Of a stretch of DNA of 64,000 bases, positions 25,500 through 40,200 are shown piece by piece. This DNA is from Lepidurus packardi (Eukaryota; Arthropoda; Branchiopoda; Notostraca; Triopsidae). The DNA lies in contig JAKZAN010000047.1 of assembly GCA_023053545.1 (NCBI GenBank), positions 372,001 to 436,000 of the forward strand, read 5' to 3'. Position 1 is the first letter of the stretch; every line of letters begins with the position of its first letter. Under the pieces are notes generated by a model. That model had not been told where the DNA came from and made no database searches. It saw only the letters and a list, made by a program, of their open reading frames with translations. A program made the position numbers and the translations under genes.

Positions 25500-27931
25500 G
25501 AACTAATTCAGTCCGTAAGGAATTAATTCAGTCCGTAAGGAATTAATTCAGTCCGTAAGGAATTATTTCAGTCCGTAAGGAATAAGTTCATTACGTAAGG
25601 AATTAATTCAGTCCGTAATCGACTAATTAAGTCCGAAATGAATTAATTCAGTCCGTATGAAATTAATTCAGTCCGTAAGGAATTAATTAAGGAATTAATT
25701 TAGTCGGTAAGGAATTAATTCAGTCCGTAAGGAATTAATTCAGTCCGTAAGGAATTAATTCAGTCCGTAAGGAACTAATTCAGTCCGTAAGGAATTAATT
25801 CAGTCCGTAAGGAATTAATTCAGTCCGTAAGGAATTAATTCAGTCCGTAAGGAATAAGTTCATTACGTAAGGAATTAATTCAGTCCGTAATCGACTAATT
25901 AAGTCCGAAATGAATTAATTCAGTCCGTAATCGACTAATTAAGTCCGAAATGAATTAATTCAGTCCGTATGAAATTAATTCAGTCCGTAAGGAATTAATT
26001 AAGGAATTAATTTAGTCGGTAAGGAATTAATTCAGTCCGTAAGGAATTAATTCAGTCCGTAAGGAATTAATTCAGTCCGTAAGGAACTATTTAAGTCCGA
26101 AAGGAATTAATTCAGTCCGTAAGGAACTAATTCAGTCCGTAAGGAATTAATTCAGTCCGTAAGGATTTAATTCAGTCCGTAAGGTATTAATTCAGTCCGT
26201 AATCGACTAATTAAGTCCGAAATGAATTAATTCAGTCCGTATGAAATTAATTCAGTCCGTAAGGAATTAATTAATGAATTAATTCAGTCCGTAAGGAATT
26301 AATTAAGGAATTAATTCAGTCCGTAAGGAATTAATTCAGTCCGTAAGGAATTAATTCAGTCCGTAAGGTATTAATTCAGTCCGTAAGGTATTAATTCAGT
26401 CCGTAAGGAATTAATTCAGTCCGTATGGAATTAATTCAGTCGTAAGGAATAAGTTCAGTACGTAAGGAAATAATTCAGTCCGTAATAAATTAATTAAGTC
26501 CGTAATGAATTAATTCAGTCCGTATGAAATTAATTCAGTCCGTAAGGAATTCATTCAGTCCGTAAGGAATTAATTCAGTCCGTAAGGAATTAATTCAGTC
26601 CGTAAGGAATTATTTCAGTCCGTAATTAATTAATTCATTCCTTACGGAATTAATTAAGTCCATAAGGAATTAATTCAGTCTGTAAGGTATTAATTCAGTC
26701 CGTAAGGAATTAATTCAGTCCGTATGGAATTAATTCAGTCGTAAGGAATAAGTTCAGTACGTAAGGAAATAATTCAGTCCGTAATAAATTAATTAAGTCC
26801 GTAATGAATTAATTCAGTCCGTATGAAATTAATTCAGTCCGTAAGGAATTAATTCAGTCCGAAGGAATTAATTCAATCCGTATGGAATTAATTCAGTCCG
26901 TAAGGAATTAATTCAGTCCGAAATCGATTAATTAAGTCCGTAATGAATAAATTCAGTCCGTAAGGAATTAATTCAGTCCGTAAGGAATTAATTCAGTCCG
27001 TAAGGAATAAATTCTGTCCGTAAGGAATTAATTCAGTCCGTAAGGAATTATTTCAGTCCGTAATTAATTAATTCATTCCTTACTGAATTAATTAAGTCCA
27101 TAAGGAATTAATTCAGTCTGTAAGGATTTAATTACGTCCGTAATGAATTAATTCAGTCCGAAATCGATTAATTAAGTCCGTAATGAATTAATTCAGTCCG
27201 TAAGGAATTAATTCAGTCCGAAGGAATTAATTCAATCCGTAAGGAATTAATTCAGTCCGTAAGGAATTAATTCAGTTCGTAAGGTATTAATTCAGTCCGT
27301 AAGGAATTAATTCAGTCCGTAAGGAATTAATTCAGTCCGTAAGGAATTAATTCAGTCCGTAAGGAATAAGTTCAGTACGTAAGGAATTAATTCAGTCCGT
27401 AATAAATTAATTAAGTCCGTAATGAATTAATTCAGTCCGTATAAAATTAATTCAGTCCGTAAGGAATTAATTCAGTAAGAAAGGAATTCAATCAATTCTA
27501 AAGAATTAATTCAGTCCGTAAGGAACTAATTCAGTCCGTAAGGAATTAATTCAGTCCGTAAGGAATTAATTCAGTCCGTAAGGAATTAATTAAGTCCGTA
27601 AGGAATTAATTCAGTCCGTAAGGAATTATTTCAGTCCGTAATTAATTCATTCATTCCTTACGGAACTAATTCAGTCCGTAAGGAATTAATTCAGTCCGTA
27701 AGGAATTAATTCAGTCCGTAAGGAATTAATTCAGTCAGTAAGGAATTACTTCAGTCCGTAAGGAATTAATTCAGTCCGTAAGGAATTAATTCAGTCCGTA
27801 AGGATTTAATTCAGTCCGTAAGGTATTAATTCAGTCTGTAAGGAATTAATTCAGTCCGTAAGGAATTAATTCAGTCCGTAAGGAATTAATTCAGTCCGTA
27901 AGGAATAAGTTCAGTACGTAAGGAATTAATT

Positions 27932-30900
27932 CAGTCCGTAATAAATTAATTAAGTCCGTAATGAATTAATTCAGTCCGTATGAAATTAATTCAGTCCGTA
28001 AGGAATTAATTAAGGAATTAATTCAGTCCGTAAGGAATTTATTCAGTAAGAAAGGAATTCAATCAATCCTAAAGAATTAATTCAGTCCGTAAGGAAATAA
28101 TTCAGTCCGTAAGGAATTAATTCAGTCCGTAAGGATTTAATTCAGTCCGTAAGGTATTAATTCAGTCTGTAAGGAATTAATTCAGTCCGTAAGGAATTAA
28201 TTCAGTCCGTAAGGAATTAATTCAGTCCGTAAGGAATAAGTTCAGTACGTAAGGAATTAATTCAGTCCGTAATAAATTAATTAAGTCCGTAATGAATTAA
28301 TTCAGTCCGTATGAAATTAATTCAGTCCGTAAGGAATTCATTCAGTGCGTAAGGAATTAATTCCGTAAGAAAGGAATTCAATCAATCCTAAAGAATTAAT
28401 TCAGTCCATAAGGAACTAATTCAGTCCGTAAGGAATTAATTAAGTCCGTAAGGAATTAATTCAGTCCGTAAGGAATTATTTCAGTCCGTAATTAATTAAT
28501 TCATTCCTTACTGAATTAATTAAGTCCATAAGGAATTAATTCAGTCTGTAAGGATTTAATTACGTCCGTAATGAATTAATTCAGTCCGAAATCGATTAAT
28601 TAAGTCCGTAATGAATTAATTCAGTCCGTAAGGAATTAATTCAGTCCGAAGGAATTAATTCAATCCGTAAGGAATTAATTCAGTCCGTAAGGAATTAATT
28701 CAGTTCGTAAGGTATTAATTCAGTCCGTAAGGAATTAATTCAGTCCGTAAGGAATTAATTCAGTCCGTAAGGAATTAATTCAGTCCGTAAGGAATAAGTT
28801 CAGAACGTAAGGAATTAATTCAGTCCGTAATAAATTAATTAAGTCCGTAATGAATTAATTCAGTCCGTATAAAATTAATTCAGTCCGTAAGGAATTAATT
28901 CAGTAAGAAAGGAATTCAATCAATTCTAAAGAATTAATTCAGTCCGTAAGGAACTAATTCAGTCCGTAAGGAATTAATTCAGTCCGTAAGGAATTAATTC
29001 AGTCCGTAAGGAATTAATTAAGTCCGTAAGGAATTAATTCAGTCCGTAAGGAATTATTTCAGTCCGTAATTAATTCATTCATTCCTTACGGAACTAATTC
29101 AGTCCGTAAGGAATTAATTCAGTCCGTAAGGAATTAATTCAGTCCGTAAGGAATTAATTCAGTCAGTAAGGAATTACTTCAGTCCGTAAGGAATTAATTC
29201 AGTCCGTAAGGAATTAATTCAGTCCGTAAGGAATAAGTTCAGTACGTAAGGAATTAATTCAGTCCGTAATAAATTAATTAAGTCCGTAATGAATTAATTC
29301 AGTCCGTATGAAATTAATTCAGTCCGTAAGGAATTAATTAAGGAATTAATTCAGTCCGTAAGGAATTTATTCAGTAAGAAAGGAATTCAATCAATCCTAA
29401 AGAATTAATTCAGTCCGTAAGGAAATAATTCAGTCCGTAAGGAATTAATTCAGTCCGTAAGGATTTAATTCAGTCCGTAAGGTATTAATTCAGTCTGTAA
29501 GGAATTAATTCAGTCCGTAAGGAATTAATTCAGTCCGTAAGGAATTAATTCAGTCCGTAAGGAATAAGTTCAGTACGTAAGGAATTAATTCAGTCTGTAA
29601 TAAATTAATTAAGTCCGTAATGAATTAATTCAGTCCGTATGAAATTAATTCAGTCCGTAAGGAATTCATTCAGTGCGTAAGGAATTAATTCCGTAAGAAA
29701 GGAATTCAATCAATCCTAAAGAATTAATTCAGTCCGTAAGGAACTAATTCAGTCCGTAAGGAATTAATTAAGTCCGTAAGGAATTAATTCAGTCCGTAAG
29801 GAATTAATTCAGTCCGTAAGGAATTAATTCAGTCCGTAAGGAATTAATTCAGTCCGTAAGGAATAAGTTCAGTACGTAAGGAATTAATTAAGTCCGTAAT
29901 GGATTAATTAATTCCGTAATGAATTAATTCAGTCCGTATGCATTTAATTCAGTCCGTAAGGAATTAATTAAGGAATTAATTCAGTCCGTAAGGAATTTAT
30001 TCAGTAAGAAAGGAATTCAATCAATCCTAAAGAATTAATTCAGTCCGTAAGGAAATAATTCAGTCTGTAAGGAATTAATTCAGTCCGTAAGGAATTAATT
30101 CAGTCCGTAAGGAATTAATTCAGTCCGTAAGGAATTAATTCAATCCGTAAGGAATTAATTCAGCCCGTAAGGAATTAATTCAGTCCGTAAGGAATTAATA
30201 AAATCGGTACGGAATTAATTCAGACCGTAAGGAAATAATTCAGTCTGTAAGGAATTAATTCAGTCCGTAAGGAATTAATTCAGTCCGTAAGGAATTAATT
30301 CAGTCCGTAAGGAATTAATTCAATCCGTAAGGAATTAATTCAGCCCGTAAGGAATTAATTCAGTCCGTAAGGAATTAATAAAATCGGTACGGAATTAATT
30401 CAGACCGTAATAGTCCGTAAGGAATTAATTCAGTCCGTAAGGAATTAATTCAGTCCGTAAGGAATTAATTCAGTCCGTAAGGTATTATTTCAGTCCGTAA
30501 TTAATTAATTCATTCCTTACGGAATTAATTCAGTCCATAAGGAATTAATTCAGTCTTTAAGGATTTAATTAAGTCCGTAATGAATTAATTCAGTCCGAAA
30601 TCGATTAATTAAGTCCGTAATGAATTAATTCAGTCCGTATGAAATTAATTCAGTCCGTAAGGAAATAATTAAGGAATTAATTCAGTCCGTAAGGAATTAA
30701 TTCAGTCCGTAAGGAATTATTTCAGTCCGTAATTAATTAATTCATTCCTTACGGAATAATTAAGTCCATAAGGAATTAACTCAGTCTGTAAGGATTTAAT
30801 TAAGTCCGTAATGAATTAATTCAGTCCGTAAGGAATTAATTCAGTCAGTAAGGAATTAATTCAACCCGTAAGGAATTAATTCAGTCCGTAAGGAATTAAT

Positions 30901-33900
30901 TCAGTTCGTAAGTTATTAATTCAGTCCGTAAGGAATTAATTCAGTCCGTAAGGAATTAATTCAGTCCGTAAGGAATTAATTCAGTCCGTAAGGAATAAGT
31001 TCAGTACGTAAGGAATTAATTCAGTCCGTAATAAATTAATTAAGTCCGTAATGAATTAATTCAGTCCGTATGAAATTAATTCAGTCCGTAAGGAATTAAT
31101 TAAGGAATTAATTCAGTCCGTAAGGAATTTATTCAGTAAGAAAGGAATTCAATCAATCCTAAAGAATTAATTCAGTCCGTAAGGAAATAATTCAGTCCGT
31201 AAGGAATTAATTCAGTCCGTAAGGATTTAATTCAGTCCGTAAGGTATTAATTCAGTCTGTAAGGAATTAATTCAGTCCGTAAGGAATTAATTCAGTCCGT
31301 AAGGAATTAATTCAGTCCGTAAGGAATAAGTTCAGTACGTAAGGAATTAATTCAGTCCGTAATAAATTAATTAAGTCCGTAATGAATTAATTCAGTCCGT
31401 ATGAAATTAATTCAGTCCGTAAGGAATTCATTCAGTGCGTAAGGAATTAATTCCGTAAGAAAGGAATTCAATCAATCCTAAAGAATTAATTCAGTCCATA
31501 AGGAACTAATTCAGTCCGTAAGGAATTAATTAAGTCCGTAAGGAATTAATTCAGTCCGTAAGGAATTATTTCAGTCCGTAATTAATTAATTCATTCCTTA
31601 CTGAATTAATTAAGTCCATAAGGAATTAATTCAGTCTGTAAGGATTTAATTACGTCCGTAATGAATTAATTCAGTCCGAAATCGATTAATTAAGTCCGTA
31701 ATGAATTAATTCAGTCCGTAAGGAATTAATTCAGTCCGAAGGAATTAATTCAATCCGTAAGGAATTAATTCAGTCCGTAAGGAATTAATTCAGTTCGTAA
31801 GGTATTAATTCAGTCCGTAAGGAATTAATTCAGTCCGTAAGGAATTAATTCAGTCCGTAAGGAATTAATTCAGTCCGTAAGGAATAAGTTCAGAACGTAA
31901 GGAATTAATTCAGTCCGTAATAAATTAATTAAGTCCGTAATGAATTAATTCAGTCCGTATAAAATTAATTCAGTCCGTAAGGAATTAATTCAGTAAGAAA
32001 GGAATTCAATCAATTCTAAAGAATTAATTCAGTCCGTAAGGAACTAATTCAGTCCGTAAGGAATTAATTCAGTCCGTAAGGAATTAATTCAGTCCGTAAG
32101 GAATTAATTAAGTCCGTAAGGAATTAATTCAGTCCGTAAGGAATTATTTCAGTCCGTAATTAATTCATTCATTCCTTACGGAACTAATTCAGTCCGTAAG
32201 GAATTAATTCAGTCCGTAAGGAATTAATTCAGTCCGTAAGGAATTAATTCAGTCAGTAAGGAATTACTTCAGTCCGTAAGGAATTAATTCAGTCCGTAAG
32301 GAATTAATTCAGTCCGTAAGGAATAAGTTCAGTACGTAAGGAATTAATTCAGTCCGTAATAAATTAATTAAGTCCGTAATGAATTAATTCAGTCCGTATG
32401 AAATTAATTCAGTCCGTAAGGAATTAATTAAGGAATTAATTCAGTCCGTAAGGAATTTATTCAGTAAGAAAGGAATTCAATCAATCCTAAAGAATTAATT
32501 CAGTCCGTAAGGAAATAATTCAGTCCGTAAGGAATTAATTCAGTCCGTAAGGATTTAATTCAGTCCGTAAGGTATTAATTCAGTCTGTAAGGAATTAATT
32601 CAGTCCGTAAGGAATTAATTCAGTCCGTAAGGAATTAATTCAGTCCGTAAGGAATAAGTTCAGTACGTAAGGAATTAATTCAGTCTGTAATAAATTAATT
32701 AAGTCCGTAATGAATTAATTCAGTCCGTATGAAATTAATTCAGTCCGTAAGGAATTCATTCAGTGCGTAAGGAATTAATTCCGTAAGAAAGGAATTCAAT
32801 CAATCCTAAAGAATTAATTCAGTCCGTAAGGAACTAATTCAGTCCGTAAGGAATTAATTAAGTCCGTAAGGAATTAATTCAGTCCGTAAGGAATTAATTC
32901 AGTCCGTAAGGAATTAATTCAGTCCGTAAGGAATTAATTCAGTCCGTAAGGAATAAGTTCAGTACGTAAGGAATTAATTAAGTCCGTAATGGATTAATTA
33001 ATTCCGTAATGAATTAATTCAGTCCGTATGCATTTAATTCAGTCCGTAAGGAATTAATTAAGGAATTAATTCAGTCCGTAAGGAATTTATTCAGTAAGAA
33101 AGGAATTCAATCAATCCTAAAGAATTAATTCAGTCCGTAAGGAAATAATTCAGTCTGTAAGGAATTAATTCAGTCCGTAAGGAATTAATTCAGTCCGTAA
33201 GGAATTAATTCAGTCCGTAAGGAATTAATTCAATCCGTAAGGAATTAATTCAGCCCGTAAGGAATTAATTCAGTCCGTAAGGAATTAATAAAATCGGTAC
33301 GGAATTAATTCAGACCGTAAGGAAATAATTCAGTCTGTAAGGAATTAATTCAGTCCGTAAGGAATTAATTCAGTCCGTAAGGAATTAATTCAGTCCGTAA
33401 GGAATTAATTCAATCCGTAAGGAATTAATTCAGCCCGTAAGGAATTAATTCAGTCCGTAAGGAATTAATAAAATCGGTACGGAATTAATTCAGACCGTAA
33501 TAGTCCGTAAGGAATTAATTCAGTCCGTAAGGAATTAATTCAGTCCGTAAGGAATTAATTCAGTCCGTAAGGTATTATTTCAGTCCGTAATTAATTAATT
33601 CATTCCTTACGGAATTAATTCAGTCCATAAGGAATTAATTCAGTCTTTAAGGATTTAATTAAGTCCGTAATGAATTAATTCAGTCCGAAATCGATTAATT
33701 AAGTCCGTAATGAATTAATTCAGTCCGTATGAAATTAATTCAGTCCGTAAGGAAATAATTAAGGAATTAATTCAGTCCGTAAGGAATTAATTCAGTCCGT
33801 AAGGAATTATTTCAGTCCGTAATTAATTAATTCATTCCTTACGGAATAATTAAGTCCATAAGGAATTAACTCAGTCTGTAAGGATTTAATTAAGTCCGTA

Positions 33901-34111
33901 ATGAATTAATTCAGTCCGTAAGGAATTAATTCAGTCAGTAAGGAATTAATTCAACCCGTAAGGAATTAATTCAGTCCGTAAGGAATTAATTCAGTTCGTA
34001 AGTTATTAATTCAGTCCGTAAGGAATTAATTCAGTCCGTAAGGAATTAATTCAGTCCGTAAGGAATTAATTCAGTCCATAAGGAATAAGTTCAGTACGTA
34101 AGGAATTAATT
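27932..34111 (+). repeat. 3,090-bp tandem duplication of satellite
   Basis: Marker variants recur exactly 3,090 bp apart: CAGAACGTAAGG at 28801 and 31891, and ACCGTAATAGTCCG with its TAGTCCGTAA at 30411 and 33501. The match holds from about 27932/31022 until it breaks near 34112. Only scattered single-base differences were noticed, so the event is recent. Each copy also contains an internal duplication of about 1.3 kb. Confidence 0.8.
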
Positions 34112-34220
34112 CAGTCCGTAAGGAATTAATTCAGTCCGTAATGAATTAATTCAGTCCGTATGAAATTAATTCAGTCCGTAAGGAATTCATTCAGTCCGTA
34201 AGGAATTAATTCCGTAAGAA

Positions 34221-37200
34221 AGGAATTCAATCAATCCTAAAGAATTAATTCAGTCCGTAAGGAACTAATTCAGTCCGTAAGGAATTAATTAAGTCCGTAA
34301 GGAATTAATTCAGTCCGTAAGGAATTAATTCAGTCCGTAAGGAATTAATTCAGTCCGTAAGGAATTAATTCAGTCCGTAAGGAATAAGTTCAGTACGTAA
34401 GGAATTAATTAAGTCCGTAATGGATTAATTAATTCCGTAATTAATTAATTCAGTCCGTATGAATTTAATTCAGTCCGTAAGGAATTAATTAAGGAATTAA
34501 TTCAGTCCGTAAGGAATTTATTCAGTAAGAAAGGAATTCAATCAATCCTAAAGAATTAATTCAGTCCGTAAGGAAATAATTCAGTCCGTAAGGAATTAAT
34601 TCAGTCCGTAAGGAATTAATTCAGTCCGTAAGGAATTAATTCAGTCCGTAAGGAATTAATTCAATCCGTAAGGAATTAATTCAGTCCGTAAGGAATTAAT
34701 TCAGTCCGTAAGGAATTATTTCAGTCCGTAATTAATTCATTAATTCCTTACGGAATTAATTAAGTCCATAATGAATTAATTCAGTCCGTAAGGAATTAAT
34801 AAAATCGGTACGGAATTAATTCAGACCGTAATAGTCCGTAAGGAATTAATTCAGTCCGTAAGGAATTAATTCAGTCCGTAAGGAATTAATTCAGTCCGTA
34901 AGGTATTATTTCAGTCCGTAATTAATTAATTCATTCCTTACGGAATTAATTCAGTCCATAAGGAATTAATTCAGTCTTTAAGGATTTAATTAAGTCCGTA
35001 ATGAATTAATTCAGTCCGAAATCGATTAATTAAGTCCGTAATGAATTAATTCAGTCCGTATGAAATTAATTCAGTCCGTAAGGAAATAATTAAGGAATTA
35101 ATTCAGTCCGTAAGGAATTAATTCAGTCCGTAAGGAATTATTTCAGTCCGTAATTAATTAATTCATTCCTTACGGAATAATTAAGTCCATAAGGAATTAA
35201 CTCAGTCTGTAAGGATTTAATTAAGTCCGTAATGAATTAATTCAGTCCGTAAGGAATTAATTCAGTCAGTAAGGAATTAATTCAACCCGTAAGGAATTAA
35301 TTCAGTCCGTAAGGAATTAATTCAGTTCGTAAGTTATTAATTCAGTCCGTAAGGAATTAATTCAGTCCGTAAGGAATTAATTCAGTCCGTAAGGAATTAA
35401 TTCATTCCATAAGGAATAAGTTCAGTACGTAAGGAATTAATTCAGTCCGTAAGGAATTAATTCAGTCCGTAATGAATTAATTCAGTCCGTATGAAATTAA
35501 TTCAGTCCGTAAGGAATTCATTCAGTCCGTAAGGAATTAATTCCGTAAGAAAGGAATTCAATCAATCCTAAAGAATTAATTCAGTCCGTAAGGAACTAAT
35601 TCAGTCCGTAAGGAATTAATTAAGTCCGTAAGGAATTAATTCAGTCCGTAAGGAATTAATTCAGTCCGTAAGGAATTAATTCAGTCCGTAAGGAATTAAT
35701 TCAGTCCGTAAGGAATAAGTTCAGTACGTAAGGAATTAATTAAGTCCGTAATGGATTAATTAATTCCGTAATTAATTAATTCAGTCCGTATGAATTTAAT
35801 TCAGTCCGTAAGGAATTAATTAAGGAATTAATTCAGTCCGTAAGGAATTTATTCAGTAAGAAAGGAATTCAATCAATCCTAAAGAATTAATTCAGTCCGT
35901 AAGGAAATAATTCAGTCCGTAAGGAATTAATTCAGTCCGTAAGGAATTAATTCAGTCCGTAAGGAATTAATTCAGTCCGTAAGGAATTAATTCAATCCGT
36001 AAGGAATTAATTCAGTCCGTAAGGAATTAATTCAGTCCGTAAGGAATTATTTCAGTCCGTAATTAATTCATTAATTCCTTACGGAATTAATTAAGTCCAT
36101 AATGAATTAATTCAGTCCGTAAGGAATTAATAAAATCGGTACGGAATTAATTCAGACCGTAATAGTCCGTAAGGAATTAATTCAGTCCGTAAGGAATTAA
36201 TTCAGTCCGTAAGGAATTAATTCAGTCCGTAAGGTATTATTTCAGTCCGTAATTAATTAATTCATTCCTTACGGAATTAATTCAGTCCATAAGGAATTAA
36301 TTCAGTCTTTAAGGATTTAATTAAGTCCGTAATGAATTAATTCAGTCCGAAATCGATTAATTAAGTCCGTAATGAATTAATTCAGTCCGTATGAAATTAA
36401 TTCAGTCCGTAAGGAAATAATTAAGGAATTAATTCAGTCCGTAAGGAATTAATTCAGTCCGTAAGGAATTATTTCAGTCCGTAATTAATTAATTCATTCC
36501 TTACGGAATTCATTCAGTCCGTAAGGAATTAATTCCGTAAGAAAGGAATTCAATCAATCCTAAAGAATTAATTCAGTCCGTAAGGAACTAATTCAGTCCG
36601 TAAGGAATTAATTAAGTCCGTAAGGAATTAATTCAGTCCGTAAGGAATTAATTCAGTCCGTAAGGAATTAATTCAGTCCGTAAGGAATTAATTCAGTCCG
36701 TAAGGAATAAGTTCAGTACGTAAGGAATTAATTAAGTCCGTAATGGATTAATTAATTCCGTAATGAATTAATTCAGTCCGTATGAATTTAATTCAGTCCG
36801 TAAGGAATTAATTAAGGAATTAATTCAATCCGTAAGGAATTAATTCAGTCCGTAAGGAATTAATTCAGTCCGTAAGGAATTATTTCAGTCCGTAATTAAT
36901 TCATTAATTCCTTACGGAATTAATTAAGTCCATAATGAATTAATTCAGTCCGTAAGGAATTAATAAAATCGGTACGGAATTAATTCAGACCGTAATAGTC
37001 CGTAAGGAATTAATTCAGTCCGTAAGGAATTAATTCAGTCCGTAAGGAATTAATTCAGTCCGTAAGGTATTATTTCAGTCCGTAATTAATTAATTCATTC
37101 CTTACGGAATTAATTCAGTCCATAAGGAATTAATTCAGTCTTTAAGGATTTAATTAAGTCCGTAATGAATTAATTCAGTCCGAAATCGATTAATTAAGTC

Positions 37201-40200
37201 CGTAATGAATTAATTCAGTCCGTATGAAATTAATTCAGTCCGTAAGGAAATAATTAAGGAATTAATTCAGTCCGTAAGGAATTAATTCAGTCCGTAAGGA
37301 ATTATTTCAGTCCGTAATTAATTAATTCATTCCTTACGGAATTAATTAAGTCCATAAGGAATTAACTCAGTCTGTAAGGATTTAATTAAGTCCGTAATGA
37401 ATTAATTCAGTCCGTAAGGAATTAATTCAGTCAGTAAGGAATTAATTCAATCCGTAAGGAATTAATTCAGTCCGTAAGGAATTAATTCAGTTCGTAAGTT
37501 ATTAATTCAGTCCGTAAGGAATTAATTCAGTCCGTAAGGAATTAATTCAGTCCGTAAGGAATTAATTCAGTCCGTAAGGAATAAGTTCAGTACGTAAGGA
37601 ATTAATTCAGTCCGGAATAAATTAATTAAGTCTGTAATGAATTAATTCAGTCCGTATGAAATTAATTCAGTCCGTAAGGAATTCATTCAGTCCGTAAGGA
37701 ATTAATTCCGTAAGAAAGGAATTCAATCAATCCTAAAGAATTAATTCAGTCCGTAAGGAACTAATTCAGTCCGTAAGGAATTAATTAAGTCCGTAAGGAA
37801 TTAATTCAGTCCGTAAGGAATTAATTCAGTCCGTAAGGAATTAATTCAGTCCGTAAGGAATTAATTCAGTCCGTAAGGAATAAGTTCAGTACGTAAGGAA
37901 TTAATTAAGTCCGTAATGGATTAATTAATTCCGTAATGAATTAATTCAGTCCGTATGAATTTAATTCAGTCCGTAAGGAATTAATTAAGGAATTAATTCA
38001 GTCCGTAAGGAATTTATTCAGTAAGAAAGGAATTCAATCAATCCTAAAGAATTAATTCAGTCCGTAAGGAAATAATTCAGTCCGTAAGGAATTAATTCAG
38101 TCCGTAAGGAATTAATTCAGTCCGTAAGGAATTAATTCAGTCCGTAAGGAATTAATTCAATCCGTAAGGAATTAATTCAGTCCGTAAGGAATTAATTCAG
38201 TCCGTAAGGAATTATTTCAGTCCGTAATTAATTCATTAATTCCTTACGGAATTAATTAAGTCCATAATGAATTAATTCAGTCCGTAAGGAATTAATAAAA
38301 TCGGTACGGAATTAATTCAGACCGTAATAGTCCGTAAGGAATTAATTCAGTCCGTAAGGAATTAATTCAGTCCGTAAGGAATTAATTCAGTCCGTAAGGT
38401 ATTATTTCAGTCCGTAATTAATTAATTCATTCCTTACGGAATTAATTCAGTCCATAAGGAATTAATTCAGTCTTTAAGGATTTAATTAAGTCCGTAATGA
38501 ATTAATTCAGTCCGAAATCGATTAATTAAGTCCGTAATGAATTAATTCAGTCCGTATGAAATTAATTCAGTCCGTAAGGAAATAATTAAGGAATTAATTC
38601 AGTCCGTAAGGAATTAATTCAGTCCGTAAGGAATTATTTCAGTCCGTAATTAATTAATTCATTCCTTACGGAATTAATTAAGTCCATAAGGAATTAACTC
38701 AGTCTGTAAGGATTTAATTAAGTCCGTAATGAATTAATTCAGTCCGTAAGGAATTAATTCAGTCAGTAAGGAATTAATTCAATCCGTAAGGAATTAATTC
38801 AGTCCGTAAGGAATTAATTCAGTTCGTAAGTTATTAATTCAGTCCGTAAGGAATTAATTCAGTCCGTAAGGAATTAATTCAGTCCGTAAGGAATTAATTC
38901 AGTCCGTAAGGAATAAGTTCAGTACGTAAGGAATTAATTCAGTCCGGAATAAATTAATTAAGTCTGTAATGAATTAATTCAGTCCGTATGAAATTAATTC
39001 AGTCCGTAAGGAATTCATTCAGTCCGTAAGGAATTAATTCCGTAAGAAAGGAATTCAATCAATCCTAAAGAATTAATTCAGTCCGTAAGGAACTAATTCA
39101 GTCCGTAAGGAATTAATTAAGTCCGTAAGGAATTAATTCAGTCCGTAAGGAATTAATTCAGTCCGTAAGGAATTAATTCAGTCCGTAAGGAATTAATTCA
39201 GTCCGTAAGGAATAAGTTCAGTACGTAAGGAATTAATTAAGTCCGTAATGGATTAATTAATTCCGTAATGAATTAATTCAGTCCGTATGAATTTAATTCA
39301 GTCCGTAAGGAATTAATTAAGGAATTAATTCAGTCCGTAAGGAATTTATTCAGTAAGAAAGGAATTCAATCAATCCTAAAGAATTAATTCAGTCCGTAAG
39401 GAAATAATTCAGTCCGTAAGGAATTAATTCAGTCCGTAAGGAATTAATTCAGTCCGTAAGGAATTAATTCAGTCCGTAAGGAATTAATTCAATCCGTAAG
39501 GAATTAATTCAGTCCGTAAGGAATTAATTCAGTCCGTAAGGAATTATTTCAGTCCGTAATTAATTCATTAATTCCTTACGGAATTAATTAAGTCCATAAT
39601 GAATTAATTCAGTCCGTAAGGAATTAATAAAATCGGTACGGAATTAATTCAGACCGTAATAGTCCGTAAGGAATTAATTCAGTCCGTAAGGAATTAATTC
39701 AGTCCGTAAGGAATTAATTCAGTCCGTAAGGTATTATTTCAGTCCGTAATTAATTAATTCATTCCTTACGGAATTAATTCAGTCCATAAGGAATTAATTC
39801 AGTCTTTAAGGATTTAATTAAGTCCGTAATGAATTAATTCAGTCCGAAATCGATTAATTAAGTCCGTAATGAATTAATTCAGTCCGTATGAAATTAATTC
39901 AGTCCGTAAGGAAATAATTAAGGAATTAATTCAGTCCGTAAGGAATTAATTCAGTCCGTAAGGAATTATTTCAGTCCGTAATTAATTAATTCATTCCTTA
40001 CGGAATTAATTAAGTCCATAAGGAATTAACTCAGTCTGTAAGGATTTAATTAAGTCCGTAATGAATTAATTCAGTCCGTAAGGAATTAATTCAGTCAGTA
40101 AGGAATTAATTCAATCCGTAAGGAATTAATTCAGTCCGTAAGGAATTAATTCAGTTCGTAAGTTATTAATTCAGTCCGTAAGGAATTAATTCAGTCCGTA

